Positions 36,475 through 47,829 of a stretch of 64,000 nt of DNA are shown in pieces. This stretch comes from Dastarcus helophoroides (taxonomy: Eukaryota > Arthropoda > Insecta > Coleoptera > Bothrideridae): assembly GCA_028583605.1 (NCBI GenBank), contig CM053331.1, positions 39,098,283-39,162,282 on the forward strand. The letters run 5' to 3'. Under the pieces are notes generated by a model. The model had not been told where the DNA came from. It did not search any database and saw only the letters and a list, made by a program, of their open reading frames with translations. Position numbers and translations under genes: made by a program. Each line of letters begins with the position of its first letter. Position 1 is the first letter of the stretch.

Positions 36475-38555
36475 TTGAATATGTGAGGGCAAGATTAGAT
36501 TAATGCCTATTTGTGTCAATTTTAAACATTTTAAGCTTTTAAACTATGAGGCGAAGCTTAATTTATTCGAAGGATTTTAAAACCAATTTACCTAAACGAG
36601 GTAACTTTGATTGATTGACTTTAAACCTCGAAGTTTGAATTGTCCTAATCACAAGAAATTAGGAAAAATAATAGCTTCAAGAGTGATGGAATTTGGATCT
36701 ATAAAAAAAAATAACTAGTTAATTAGTTTGAGCACAAGTTTTGCCAAAGAGAAATGAATCTAACCAAACGTGATGTAACACAATTACGAAAACCCATCAA
36801 TACATCGAACAGATTCGTCGAATGTGTTCCGCAGTTCAAAACACCATACAGTAGCTGGATATTTTTAGTGGGCCGTTGATACTCAAATCAAAATAAATAC
36901 GCCAGAGTTAAGACAAACATCATTCGGTTATTGAAATCCGGACTGGCCGGTGTGCGTTGGCGGTATTTCAAATTTGAATATAAATAAATATTTTATGTTT
37001 CATGAGCTGGGGGGCCCGAATATGAGATCCATTAAGCCGTTTTGTGGAACGTATCTTTGGTTTCCTGATGCTTTCACGTCCTAATGCGTCGAATGGATTA
37101 CGTTAGAAAAGATTATTCGGAGTCGATTCGCTTAATAAAAAGGAAGCATTAAGTCCACATGTGTAGCTTATGTGAGTGGGCAGGATTATATAATATTCAT
37201 GAACTGGTAGTTCATAGTGAAAACGCACAAGATAATCTTTGATTTAGTAGGTGAAACTTAAAAATAAATCCAACTTTTACCTTGAATATTGGATGAATTG
37301 TCCAAGATATCCTAAACATGAATTTCGAGAGAAGATATTCAAGTTGATTGAAACTACAGTGATTTTAGTTAAAATTCTTTTCGAATACATCCCACTACAT
37401 ACAGTCACTTTAGGAACAAATTGAATTCGAAGCAGTAGTTTAAAAGATGCTCTATCTCCTAGTGAAAGCCTCATGAAAATGGGTTTAACCGTCTGCAAGA
37501 TTAGTCTGAACAAACAGCCAGAGAGAAATTCCAAGAAACATCTGCACTGGGTTTACTATTATAAAAAAAATTACATTTTTAGATAATGTAAGAAATAATA
37601 TGAGCTTACAAAAAGGTAGTTACTTTAAAATCACAGACATTTTAATTTTATTAATACAGATTATATTTAGTATCAAATTAGGACGAGTTTTACTCCTAAA
37701 GATTTGTCATTGACATACTCTTGAGGATCCCTGTAAAGTCTGAATGGAGGCTTTCAGATCAAATAGAAATTGAGATATTTTTTATTATCAATTTATGTTT
37801 AATTGTTTATAAACGATTTGATTTCAAGACTGTGATACGACCAATTAGTTCATTATATTAATTATTTCTCTGTTAATTTTTTGATCGATTAAAGAAGACG
37901 TGGGTGACAACCAGTCGAGTCGGAACGCTGATATAATTATGCGTTACGATAAAGACTCCCACAACCACTTAAAATCAAGTAAATTGTTATGCACTTTCGT
38001 ATAAATAGATAGAAAGTTCAACAACTTACTTGAACTGAACAAAAAATCTAATAATGCAGACTGCCCCGCTGTAACAATAGAGGAATTAAGCTGATTTAAT
38101 TTTATTGAGCGGTTCATACTGTTTAAGTACAATTTACTTGCAAAATATTACCAAAGAGTTTAAAGTTAGATACGGATGTGGCTTAATTCAAAAATCGATG
38201 ACGGGCATAGTTTTGCTTTTGAATACTTCAAATTACTCAAGAATGGCACCAAAAATGATATTAGAAGTCAAAAAATTGGCAATCTTCATCCACAATGCAT
38301 ATAGTTCTAAAACGATTAAGTAACCAACTTTTCGACCATTTTGGGAACTCAAAATTGAAGAAAGATATGGATTGCTCTAATCACTCCCACGAAGTGTAAT
38401 TTTATCCTTAGATATTTACAATTAGTCAGACGTATCGTGACAGTAGTTCACTTTTATAATAAAGCTGCCCAGTTATCTCACTCTGCAATCCAGAGCAGAT
38501 CTTAATTTTAACAACAACCAAATTCTTGCTATATAGTTGACACAAATGCTTCCAG
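36475..38555. other. Intron sequence, no further feature seen
   Basis: Unique AT-rich sequence between pyrimidine tract D and the exon at 38556. Short frames on both strands show no domain or coding character. It ends in the acceptor AATGCTTCCAG. Confidence 0.6.
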
Positions 38556-38982
38556 AACAAGCAAAGTCCAGTGGAAGAGCTCCTCCGGCAGGCAGACCAA
38601 CTTATAGCAACTCAAAGACCAAGAGCGGAAGTCTACGCGGCGATGGCGGAATCCTTGGGTAGAGCTTGGAGGGACATCAACGCTAACTTGGAGCTACGCA
38701 AGCAAATCCTCGATCTCAACGTTCAATACCACACGAAAGCAGAAGATTTCTTCGATAGAATGAACCAGCTGGAGACCGCTTGCGCAGACACTGTGGTGCC
38801 TGTAGAAATCGAAGCGGTGAAGCAATTCCTCACCAATATTCACGAATTGCGAAGAGCGCTACTGGAGTCCCTCATGGGTGCCTTACAGGCCGGGAATATT
38901 CTGCTGGGGAAACTCAAGGAACTGGGAGCGGAAGGCACACTCGATTCACGACCCGATCGAATACGAACATCAGTTAACAAAG
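38556..38982 (+). CDS. Coding exon 2: spectrin-like repeat segment
   Basis: 427 bp, entering in phase 0 after TTCCAG and leaving in phase 1 at AAAG|GTAATT. It encodes 142 residues plus the first base of an Ala codon. It begins NKQSPVEELLRQADQLIATQ, continues with AAMAESLGRAWRDINANLEL and ends near DRIRTSVNK. The Trp in LGRAWRDINANL, the following RKQILDLN and long amphipathic helices are typical of spectrin-like repeats, which act as elastic spacers and protein-binding rods in the cytoskeleton. GC content is clearly higher than in the flanking introns, which supports coding. The exon starts at the AG because the frame then joins exon 1 without a break. Confidence 0.92.
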
Positions 38983-39210
38983 GTAATTACCTCTTTGATC
39001 ATAATATTACCAGATTTTTATCGCATCGTATTCTAATAAGAATTGGTTTAGAGTTTCTCGTACACTGACTTTAGATGAAGTTAAAGTTTTAAGTTTTTAA
39101 TTTTAAAATTCCATCTTTTTAACGCTTTGACCTATGACTTTGAGCAACGGTAATTGTTCACAGTAGTCATGACTAAAACATGACTACGAGGTTAAGGTTT
39201 TATGTTTTAG

Positions 39211-39399
39211 CGATATCTCAAGTTCAGGGATGGTTGGATGAATTACATATTAGACGTCAAGTGATCGAAAGCACATTCAACAGAAGGAAAACTCAGTTAG
39301 AGCAATGTTTGGCTTTGGCTATCCTCGCCGCTGATTTAAGAGAATTGGAAGAAACCATCAACAATCGACGAGATCTTCTTTCGAATACCGATCAACTGG
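39211..39399 (+). CDS. Coding exon 3: start of a spectrin-like repeat
   Basis: 189 bp, phase 1 in and phase 1 out; acceptor TATGTTTTAG, donor CTGG|GTAAGC. The junction with exon 2 makes an Ala codon, and the product goes on ISQVQGWLDELHIRRQVIES and RELEETINNRRDLLSN. A Trp-Leu-Asp-Glu-Leu start is the usual opening of a spectrin repeat A helix. A second AG 16 bp downstream (GTTCAG) would put the exon in a different phase, so the upstream AG is preferred. The preceding intron is only 228 bp. Confidence 0.9.
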
Positions 39400-39634
39400 G
39401 TAAGCACAAACGTTTATTAATTTTATCTTACGCATTAGGATTTTGCCACCTGAATGATCGCTTTTGCTAAACATCAATGGCTCATCTATTGGTAGCCAAG
39501 TTAACAGAGATCACCGCTTGTCGTGGTAGTATGTATTGAGATTACGTTACCATACAATAAAAAAAAACAAGAGATGACCACCACAAACATTCTAGTTCTA
39601 TTCTCTTTGCATCTTACGCAAGATTCATTTGCAG

Positions 39635-39891
39635 GCGATTCCTCGTCAAGTGCTGAGTTGTTGCAACACGAACATAAGAAGTTGCTTCCCGAAGCTCAGC
39701 AGCTACAAGAGAGAGCTCTAAAAATAACCAAAGCGACGGAACAACTGGTGGCATCTGGTTGTTTTGCAGGGGAAGAGGCCACGCAGCAGTCTTACGCCGT
39801 CTTGTCTGCCACCTCAGATTATCTGGAGGATTTACAGAGCAGAGATGCGCTGTTGGAACGAGCCATTTCATTCTTCAGATCTGCCCAAGCG
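39635..39891 (+). CDS. Coding exon 4: helical spectrin-like segment
   Basis: 257 bp, phase 1 in and phase 0 out; acceptor CATTTGCAG, donor GCG|GTTAGT. After the split Gly codon the product reads DSSSSAELLQHEHKKLLPEA, then QQLQERALKITKATEQLVAS, and ends ISFFRSAQA. Regular hydrophobic spacing and a high Glu/Gln/Lys content indicate helices of a spectrin-like rod. The upstream frame extending to 39523 is intron, as shown by its low GC and A-rich run. Confidence 0.9.
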
Positions 39892-40400
39892 GTTAGTAGA
39901 TTACAATCTCTTCTATTATCTCTATTGTTATAAATGTATGGGTAATGTTAGGATACGTAATAATACACATCATGGTTGTTAAGCTCGTTATATTGAAGTC
40001 TACTATTTATGGCGTTGATACAACTACCTTGTTAGGAAAGTGTTATTCTTATAATGGTTTTGTTATGGTCTTCCATAAACGACCTACTTCAATTTAATTC
40101 TAGTTAATGATCTATTAGACATGCTGTTTTATGCTCTTTCTGTGAACATTAAACGAAGCTGATTCATTTGCAATTCTAAACTCTTCCAGTAACGTGAATA
40201 TAAAACCAGAATGGATGAGATAGTTCGAACGATAATGAATCAGTATAAATACCAAAGCTGAAGAATTTGACTAAATTTCTCGAACACTTTCATCCAAATC
40301 TTGCTGCTTCAGCTCTTCCACCAAAGAGTTCAGCTGGTTGATGTAACAAAATCAAGATGTTCAACAACAGCTCCCCCTTCACCTTCTTTGTTCTTTTCAG
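39892..40400. other. Intron, nothing else seen
   Basis: 509-bp AT-rich intron between exons 4 and 5, ending in a strong TTTGTTCTTTTCAG acceptor. No repeat or RNA gene recognised. Confidence 0.7.
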
Positions 40401-40835
40401 GCCCTTACCAAACTCAACCAACTGGAAATCCAACTGACGACTACAGAGTTGCCGAAAACGTCACCACAGCTGGTGCAACTCCACTCTCAATGCGAGCGAG
40501 CTATCGAAGAAATAACGTCTCAACCGATCGCCGAAGGCTACGAGATCATCGACTTGGCTGGTAGAGGTAAATCTGGTACGGAAGGCGTTCGACGAGTTGT
40601 GGAAGAGCTGGAAAATAGGAAGATAACTTTGAGTGGTTTATGCGTAGCGCATCGCGAAGAAAATCGAAGAGTTAACGAAGCTCTGAATAACTTCTTGGAG
40701 AAGTACAACGAAATCCACATTTGGCTGGTAACGATAGCGGAAGCTTTCCTTCATGGACATCAAGATATGGGAGGGGATCTGCCGATGGCTAAAGACTTTT
40801 TGGATCTTCATACGCAGTTGCTTAATGACTTGCAG
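40401..40835 (+). CDS. Coding exon 5: spectrin-like repeat segment
   Basis: 435 bp, phase 0 at both ends, 145 codons; donor TTGCAG|GTAATG. It begins ALTKLNQLEIQLTTTELPKT, passes through a less helical GYEIIDLAGRGKSGTEGVRR loop, then returns to helix (RRVNEALNNFLEKYNEIHIW) and ends LHTQLLNDLQ. The frame continues 90 bp past the donor but is intronic there. No catalytic motif is seen; the segment appears structural. The GRGKSG string resembles a nucleotide-binding loop by chance, without the rest of such a fold. Confidence 0.92.
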
Positions 40836-41501
40836 GTAATGGTTAACCTAGGAGAAGAATTTGCCACCAATAGTGGCATGGTGTTTAGAAGAAAGTTTGA
40901 TATTATAAAAGTAACTCGTTGCATCTAGATTTTGTCTAAATGCTACTATCAGTGGATTAGATATTTACTCTTCTTTGAGAAGTAGTGTTATTTTTATTTA
41001 TGTTTAATTGGCTTTTTTAAGCCAGTTACTCCTACCCCAATTATAAGAGAATGCCAATCCTTAACAGAAGGTTACTGAAAATCTAGAATTGTGGCCAAAA
41101 AACCAGTAAAACATGAATGAAAATAACGTTTGATTATTCCAAATACCGAGCACACTCGTTTCTCATCCCAAAACTTCCTGATCAGTACCGCTGGTGGTAT
41201 CTATATGAATCTAGACATTCATAGTATCTAGAATCCAGAGATTCATAGTATCGTATCTAGACATTTTTGTATATGCACGACTGCAAACTGTTTTTGAACA
41301 CTCCAAAGCTCTTGATTTTGGTTCCAAAACTGTCCAGACCCTTGGTGGTGTGTGGACAAAGTCTAATACTGATTAATTCAAAGTCTGGAATAATTTGAAA
41401 ACTGATGAAATCTAATGCGAGTGTCCATTGATGCTAATTCAATCGGACTACGATTCGTCTTCCTAGAGTGACCTCTTCCAATTTTACGTAACTATTTTTA
41501 G
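40836..41501. other. Intron, nothing else seen
   Basis: 666-bp intron. Near 41190-41280 a short run of near-duplicates (TCTAGACATTCATAGTATCT and relatives) is visible; otherwise it is unique AT-rich sequence. Confidence 0.65.
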
Positions 41502-41858
41502 ACCAAAGGTAACGAAATTAACGCTCTGCTGCTGACGCTGCCGCCCATTCTGGAGTATCTGGAGGACAACCAACGTAAAGACGTGGATGCCAAAGTGGAA
41601 GAATTGCACGAAAGATGGATGAAGCTCAAGGGTATGTTGGAGAATCGTTTGGACTTGGGGAAAATATACGTTAAGTTTCACATGGAAGCCGATATTGTCA
41701 ACAAGGAGATGGATCAGCTGGAGGATTCGCTGAAGCAGAGAAAAGACGACATTGACGAAGAGACGCTGAAAGAGTTAGAGATCAAATGGGAGTCATTGGT
41801 GCCGTTGTATCAATCGGCGAAAAACACCGGGATCACGTTTATAAACATCGCAGACAAG
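41502..41858 (+). CDS. Coding exon 6: spectrin-like repeat segment
   Basis: 357 bp, phase 0-0, 119 codons; acceptor ACTATTTTTAG, donor AAG|GTTAGT. The product opens TKGNEINALLLTLPPILEYL and continues VEELHERWMKLKGMLENRLD, then EMDQLEDSLKQRKDDIDEET, then ELEIKWESLVPLYQSAKN. Two Trp residues (HERWMKLK and EIKWESLV) sit in the W-x-x-L position of helix A in two successive spectrin-like repeats. This is the clearest spectrin-type exon of the set. It is followed by a 5-kb intron that holds the largest pyrimidine tract. Confidence 0.93.
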
Positions 41859-42315
41859 GTTAGTCATCTGCTTCGGTTAAGGCTCCAATTATCTTGAGGC
41901 TTTAGGAAGAGATTTTGGCTCATTGTACGTTTAGGGATTGATAAAACAACTCTCTTTTAAATTTGGTAAACGCTTTGTCAAAATGAATCTATAATTTCTA
42001 CTTCAGATTCTGTCTATTGTATTGTTTGGTTTTTTTAATGTGTGGAAACGTTTCAAGATTTAAGCTACTCTTCAGATTACAATCTTTCATTTTTAAAATT
42101 CAAGAAATTAGAAGCTCAAATACAAGGTATAGTGAGATATAGTGTTTGGATCTGTCACATTTTTTGATGGATCAAAGCTTCCAATTTTCTAAGAGTATAG
42201 TCTAAGTTCTCTTTGAACCCTACATCTCATTCCTTTCATTAGCTAGGATTCAACCAAAAGAAATTTTATTCTTGTGGCACTAAGTTGAAGCTTTAATACT
42301 TTTTAGTTTTAACTC

Positions 42316-45300
42316 TTGTTTCTCTTCTTCTTCCTACTCTTATTTCTCTTCCTCTTCCTCTTCCTCTTCCTCTTCCTCTTCCTTTTCCTCTTCCTCTTCC
42401 TCTTCCTCTTCCTTTTCCTCTTCCTCTTCCACTTCCTCTTTCTTTTTCTCTTCCTCTTTCTCTTCCTTTTCCTCTTTCTCTTTGTCTTTCTTTTTCTCTT
42501 TCTCTTGCTCTTCCTCTTCTTCTTCCTCTTTCCCTTCCTATTCCTCTTCGTCTTTCTCTTTCTCTTCCTATTCCTATTTCTCTTTCTCCTCGTCTTTCTC
42601 TTGGTTTTATTTTTCCTCTTCCCCTTCCTATTCCTATTCCTATTCCTATTCCTCTTCCTCTTCCTCTTCCTCTTCCTCTTCCTCTTCCTCTTCCTCTTCC
42701 TCTTCCTCTTCCTCTTCCTCTTCCTCTTCCTCTTCCTCTTCCTCTTCCTCTTCCTCTTCCTCTTCCTCTTCCTCTTCCTCTTCCTCTTCCTCTTCCTCTT
42801 CCTCTTCCTCTTCCCCTTTCTCTTCCTCTTCCTCTTCCTCTTTCTCTTCCTCTTCCTCTTTCTCTTTTTCTTTCCCTTTCTCTTTCTCTTTCTCTTCCTC
42901 TTCCTCTTCCTCTTCCTCTTTCTCTTTCTCTTCTTCTTTCTCTTTCTCTTTCTCTTTCTCTTCCTCTTCCTCTTCCTCTTTCTCTTCCTCTTTCTCTTTC
43001 TCTTCCTCCTTCTCTTTTCCTTCCTCTTCCTCTTCCTCTTCCTTTTCCTCTTCCTCTTTCTCTTTCTCTTTCTCTTTCTCTTTCTCTTTCTCTTCCTCTT
43101 CCTCTTCCTCTTCCTCTTCCTCTTCCTCTTTCTCTTTCTCTTTCTCTTTCTCTTCCTCTTCCTCTTCCTCTTCCTCTTCCTCTTCCTCTTCTTCTTCCTC
43201 TTTCTCTTTCTCTTCCTCTTTCTCTTCCTCTTCCTGTTTCTCTTTCCTTTTCTCTTTCTCTTCCTCTTTCTCTTCCTCTTCCTCTTCCTCTTCCTCTTCC
43301 ATTTCCTCTTCCTCTTCCTCTTCCTCTTCCTCTTCCTCTTCCTCTTCCTCTTCCTCTTCCTCTTCCTCTTCCTCTTCCTCTTCCTCTTCCTCTTCCTCTT
43401 CCTCTTCCTCTTCCTCTTCCTCTTCCTCTTCCTCTTCCTCTTCCTCTTCCTCTTCCTCTTCCTCTTCCTCTTCCTCTTCCTCTTCCTCTTTCTCTTTCTC
43501 TTTCTCTTCCTCTTCCTCTTCCTCTTCCTCTTCCTCTTCCTCTTTCTCTTCCTCTTTCTCTTCCTCTTCCTCTTCCTCTTCCTCTTTCTCTTTCTTTTTC
43601 TCTTCCTCTTTCTCTTCCTCTTCCTCTTCTTCTTCCTCTTCCTCTTCCTCTTCCTCTTCCTTTTCCTCTTCCTCTTCCTCTTCCTCTTCCTCTTCCCCTT
43701 TCTCTTTCTTTTTTTTTACTCTTCCTCTTCCTCTTCCGTTTTTTTCTTTCTCTTCCTCTTCTTTTTCTATTTCCCTTTCTCTTCCTTTTCCTATTTCTCT
43801 TCCTCTTTCTTTTACTTTTCCCTTTCCTCTTTATCTTCGTCTTTCACTTTTTCTTTCTTTTCTTCTTTCTATTTCTCTTTCTCTTCCTATTCCTATTCCT
43901 TTTTTCCTTTTCCTCTTACTGTTCCTCTTACTGTTCCTCTTACTCTTTCTCTTTCTTTTCCTCTTCCTCTTTCTCTTTATCTTCCTCTTTTTCTTTTTTT
44001 TCATCTTCCTCTTTATTTTATTTTTTTTTCATCTTCCTTTTTCTCTTCCTATTCCTCTTCCTCTTGCTTTTCATCTTTCTTTTCCTTTTCCTTTTTTCCT
44101 CTTTCTTTTTCTCTGTCTCTTCCTCTTTCTCTTTCCGTTTCTCTGCCTCTTCATTTTCCTCTTCCTTTTCTCTTTCTTTTCCTCTTCCTTTTTTGGTTTC
44201 TCTTTCTTTTCTTGTTCCTCTTTCTCTTCCTTTTCCTCTTTATCTTTCTCTTTCTCTTTCTTTTTATTTTTCTCTTCTTCTTTTTTTTTCTTTACCTCTT
44301 CCTCTTGCTTTTCATCTTCCTCTTTCTTTTCCCCTTCCTTTTCTTCTTTCTCTTTTTTTTCTTTGCATTTTCCTCTTTCTCTTTCTTTTCCCGTTTCTCT
44401 TTCTCTTCCCCTTCCTCTTCCTCTTTTATTTCCTCTTTCTCTTTCTCTTCTTCTTTTTCTTTTTCTTCCTGCTCTTCTTTTTTTTCCTTCTTCTTCTCTT
44501 TCTCTTCCTCTTGCCCTTTCTATTATTATTTCTCTTCCTCTGCTTCCTTCTCTTTCCCTTCTTCTTCCTTTTTCTCTTTCTCTTCTTTCTTCTATTCCTC
44601 TTTTTATTCATCCCCTTCCTCTTCCTCTTGCTCTTCTTCTTTCCCTTCCTCTTTCTCTTACTCTTTCTCTTCCTTTTTCTTTTTTTTCCTTCCTCTTTGT
44701 CTTCCTCTTTCTCTTCTACTTCCTCTTTCTTTTTCTCTTTGTTTTCCTCTTTCTCTTCCTTTTCCTCTTTTTCTTTCCTATTTCGTTTTCTCTTCCTCTT
44801 TCTCTTTCTCTGTCTCTTTCTCCTTCTCTTTCTCTTCTTCTTCTTCCTCTTCCTCTTTCTTTTCCTCTGCTTTTTTCTCTTTTTCTTTCTCTTCCTCTTT
44901 CTTGTCCGCTTTTTTTTCTTTCTCTTTTTCTTTTTTTCTCCTTCCTCTTCCTACTTCTCCTCTTCGTCTTTCTCTTCTTTCTCTTTCTCTTTCTTTTCCT
45001 CTTCTTCTTCCCTTTTCTCTTTTTCTTCCTCTTTCTCTTTCTGTTCCCCTTTCTATTCCTCTTCCTTTTTCTCTTCCTCTTCCTCTTTCTTTTCCTCTTT
45101 CTCTTTCTCTTTCTCTTCCTCTTTCTCTTCCTCTTTCTCTTCCTCTTCCTCTTCCTTTCCGTCTATTTCTTTTTTTTTCTCTTTCTCTTCCTTTTCTTCT
45201 TTCTGTTTCTATTTCTCTTCCTCTTCCTCTTCCTGTTTCTTTTCCTCTTCCTCTTCTTTTTCATCTTTCTTTTCCTCTTCCTCTTCCTTTTTCTCTTACT

Positions 45301-45895
45301 CTTTCTCTTCCTCCTCCTCTTCCTCTTCCTCTTCCTCTTCCCCATCCTCTTCCTATTCTTCTTTCTCTTTCTCTTCCTCTTCCTCTTCCTCTTATTCTTC
45401 CTCTGCCTCTTTCTCTTCCTCTTCCTATTCCTTTTTCTCTTCCTCTTCCTCTTCCCCTTCCTGTTCATCTTCCTCTTTCACTTCCTTTTCCTTTTTGTCT
45501 TCCTCTTTCTCTTCCTCTTCCTCTTCCTCTTCCTCTTCCTCTTCCTCTTCCTCCTCCTCTTCCTTTTCCCCTTCCTCTTCCTCATCCTCTTCCTCTTCTT
45601 CTTCCTCTTCCTCTTCCTCTTCCTCTTCCTCTTCCTCTTCCTCTGCCTCTTCCTCTTCCTCTTTCTCTTCTTCTTCCTCTTCTTCTTCCTCTTCCTCTCC
45701 CTCTGTCCCTTCCTCTTCCTCTTCCTCTTCCTTTTTCTCTTCCTCTTCCTCTTCCCCTTCCTGTTCCTCTTCCTCTTTCTCTTCCTCTTCCTCTTTGTCT
45801 TCCTCTTCCTCTTCCTTAGCCTCTTCCTTTTCCTCTTTCTCTTTCTCTTTTTCTTTCTCTTCCTCTTCCTATTCTTCGTTTTCCTTTTCCTCATA
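42316..45895. repeat. Pyrimidine tract E: 3.6-kb intronic (CCTCTT)n array
   Basis: Almost pure C/T on the sense strand. Clean CCTCTT runs at about 42650-42810 and 43300-43490 alternate with CTTTCT-type stretches. The middle (about 43720-45100) is strongly diverged, and the 3' part returns to regular hexamers. It shares hexamer and strand with tracts A-D but has no copy of the 2.87-kb segment. Frames of up to 1184 codons (Leu/Phe/Ser) run through it; they are not genes. Confidence 0.95.
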
Positions 45896-45899
45896 GGCT

Positions 45900-46833
45900 T
45901 ATTCTTCCCCACCTTATTCGTCTTTTTCTTTCTTCTTCCGAAATACCTTTGTGCTTTACTCCTCTTGTTGCCCTTCCTCTTCCAATTCTTCTATCAAGTT
46001 ACTTTGGTTGAAGAAGATGAGTTACGCACAAACTAATTGCCTTTTAAGGCAATTAAAATAGAAACTGTTTTGGCACTCTAACAATAATTATGCCTTAGTC
46101 ATGGAAACCTTACCAATCAATTTCTTCATCCTAACAAAAAGGGGTCCTCGCAGTTAAAAAAAAAGATTAAAGTAGCTTCAACGTACTTCCTTTCAAAGTT
46201 TAAATGTCGTTGCTTTAAAATTCATCAGGACCTGGTTTCGACACTTCGAGAAATAGTATTTTGGAGTTGTTTTGATACAATTTTAGAGCGCTAAAGACAT
46301 GAATCTAGATCTAAGTATATATTTGATATCACCTGCTATAATGCACTTTGTAACTAATACAAATTATAAGAATTATTTATGTTAACAAATAGGAGTCATT
46401 TCATCCAGTGGTACTCTATCTATGATGACTTTATAATGTAAAGTAGAAAGACAAAATGCGAAACTATTGTCAGTTTTACAAAATAATAGCAGTTTTAAAA
46501 TAGAATCCAGGCGTGTTGCATCAATAAATAATCCCATGCTGAATTGACACCTAAAAACTTTATTATCTCCATTTATCTAGATTCAGAACGCGAAATAGGC
46601 TGAGGTAGTCATTAAATTTAAAACAAACTGCATCAGCTTCAGTATAAATAACACCGCGGAACCACTCGTCTAATATCCATCCACACAAAAAGCCAAATCT
46701 CGAATTCAAAAAAACACACAAACCCGTCGTTAATACGTCTCTGGTTGTGACTCCAAAATAGCCAAAGAGACGACTTTCTGCAACGCGCCGCGGCGCGCAA
46801 AGAACTTCTTCTCATCGCTAAATTTATCTCCAG
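45900..46833. other. Remainder of the intron before exon 7
   Basis: Unique AT-rich sequence with one more GC-rich patch at 46770-46810 just before the acceptor. No gene or repeat recognised. Confidence 0.6.
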
Positions 46834-47010
46834 GTATCCGAGCCCTATCTCGATACGAAACGGGCCTGTGTGTGCGTGGAGTCGGTGCTGGAACGCCTCG
46901 CTGGAAGGCAACTGTTAGTGACGAGAAATTGGCAGACATTTCACACCGACATCACAGAGAAACGGGAAGTGCTCGTCCGGTTGGAGGCCACCATGGCCGA
47001 AAGCGTCAAG
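46834..47010 (+). CDS. Coding exon 7: helical linker segment
   Basis: 177 bp, phase 0-0, 59 codons; acceptor TTATCTCCAG, donor AAG|GTAAGT. The product reads VSEPYLDTKRACVCVESVLE, then RLAGRQLLVTRNWQTFHTDI, and ends EATMAESVK. The Trp in TRNWQTFHTDI fits a spectrin-like helix. GC content is the highest of all exons and contrasts sharply with the introns. The flanking introns are long (about 5.0 and 1.9 kb). Confidence 0.9.
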
Positions 47011-47147
47011 GTAAGTGATTTGTGTTTTTCTGCGATAGTCGAGAAGGGTGTGTAGTTAGGACGAAACGTTAGCAAAGCTTGTTGTGTTTGCGTTAGAATC
47101 CATAGATGATGGGATGGTTTGAAATGGTTGACGATTGAAAGAACGCT

Positions 47148-47327
47148 ACGATTTTCAATCGGCGACGATTTTTAATCGGTGATGATTTTCAATCGGTGAC
47201 GATTTTCAATCGGTGACGATTTTCAATCGGTGACGATTTTCAATCGGTGACGATTTTCAATCGGTGACGATTTTCAATCGGTGACGATTTTCAATCGGTG
47301 ACGATTTTCAATCGGTGACGATTGGAA
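47148..47327. repeat. 17-bp minisatellite (GACGATTTTCAATCGGT)n, about 10.6 copies
   Basis: Perfect or near-perfect tandem copies of the 17-mer in the intron after exon 7. The first two copies carry substitutions, while the later ones are identical. Every unit holds the inverted repeat CGATT-TTC-AATCG, able to form a 5-bp stem with a 3-nt loop. Related GACGATTTTTAAT strings occur further down the intron near 48061. Confidence 0.97.
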
Positions 47328-47335
47328 GTTATGAA

Positions 47336-47414
47336 GCAATCACTTATGAGTTCCAATAGAGGCAAAATTTTGGTGAAGTTTATCTCGCCTTTATTGGAAT
47401 TCATCAGTGATTGC
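47336..47414 (+). repeat. 28-bp stem inverted repeat (hairpin, 23-nt loop)
   Basis: The left arm at 47336-47363 starts GCAATCACTTATGAGTTCC; the right arm at 47387-47414 ends CATCAGTGATTGC. They pair along 28 positions with three differences. As sense-strand RNA, two of the three would be G-U pairs, leaving one mismatch. The size suits a pre-miRNA-like hairpin, but it may equally be a pair of inverted copies of a local repeat, since a similar string (CAATGAATTCTAACTGGAAC) lies near 47990. Confidence 0.8.
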
Positions 47415-47450
47415 ATTATGATTTTTCATCATCAATGATAGAAAGTATAT

Positions 47451-47826
47451 TGTTACGGGCTTATCGGTTCGAATTGATTCACACGTGAATTGAAATTAAT
47501 ACCCACTTTATTACTAAACTAAACTGGGATCACCATTGAACAATTAACTCATTTATTATTGACTTCTACTAGCTCACTAATTACATTGACTCTAGCTGAC
47601 CTCTCGAGAGAAAGCTGACCGCCTTATATAGTTTTGGCATCCAGGTTCTTGAACAATCCGGCAGATAAGGCTTATCGTTTGCCGAAATTTCGGGGACGCT
47701 TATCTGCCGTTTGCTTCGTTATCGCGGTCGCTTTCCCCTTATCAGATTATTCTAGAAACTTTTCTTATGTACTAAATTCTACAATTCTATTCTAAATTAT
47801 ATTCCATCTATTTACATTGCGTTACA
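47451..47826. mobile_element. Solo LTR (376 bp) with 4-bp target duplication
   Basis: The element starts TGTTACGGGCTTATCGG and ends CATTGCGTTACA, so it has TG...CA ends. It is flanked on both sides by ATAT (47447-47450 and 47827-47830), which fits a 4-bp target-site duplication of an LTR retrotransposon, for example of Ty3/gypsy type. A TATATA string lies at about 47625-47630. Inside are an 11-bp inverted repeat (CGGCAGATAAG at 47659 and its complement at 47699) and the 12-bp palindrome CCGAAATTTCGG at 47682. No internal genes remain, consistent with LTR-LTR recombination. Orientation is not settled. Confidence 0.75.
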
Positions 47827-47829
47827 ATA

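Noticed and set aside
34387..36486. Open frames of 699 and 580 codons
   Set aside because: Translations of pyrimidine tract D in two frames; no domain or normal amino-acid composition.
40560..40580. GRGKSG string in exon 5 as a nucleotide-binding loop
   Set aside because: It lacks the surrounding strand-loop-helix pattern and any second nucleotide-binding motif, and it sits in a loop between spectrin-like helices.
42316..46036. Open frames of 1167, 1184 and 610 codons
   Set aside because: They run through the intronic (CCTCTT)n tract in all three + frames. The composition is Leu/Phe, Ser/Phe or Leu/Pro only, and real exons with matching phases lie on both sides of this intron.
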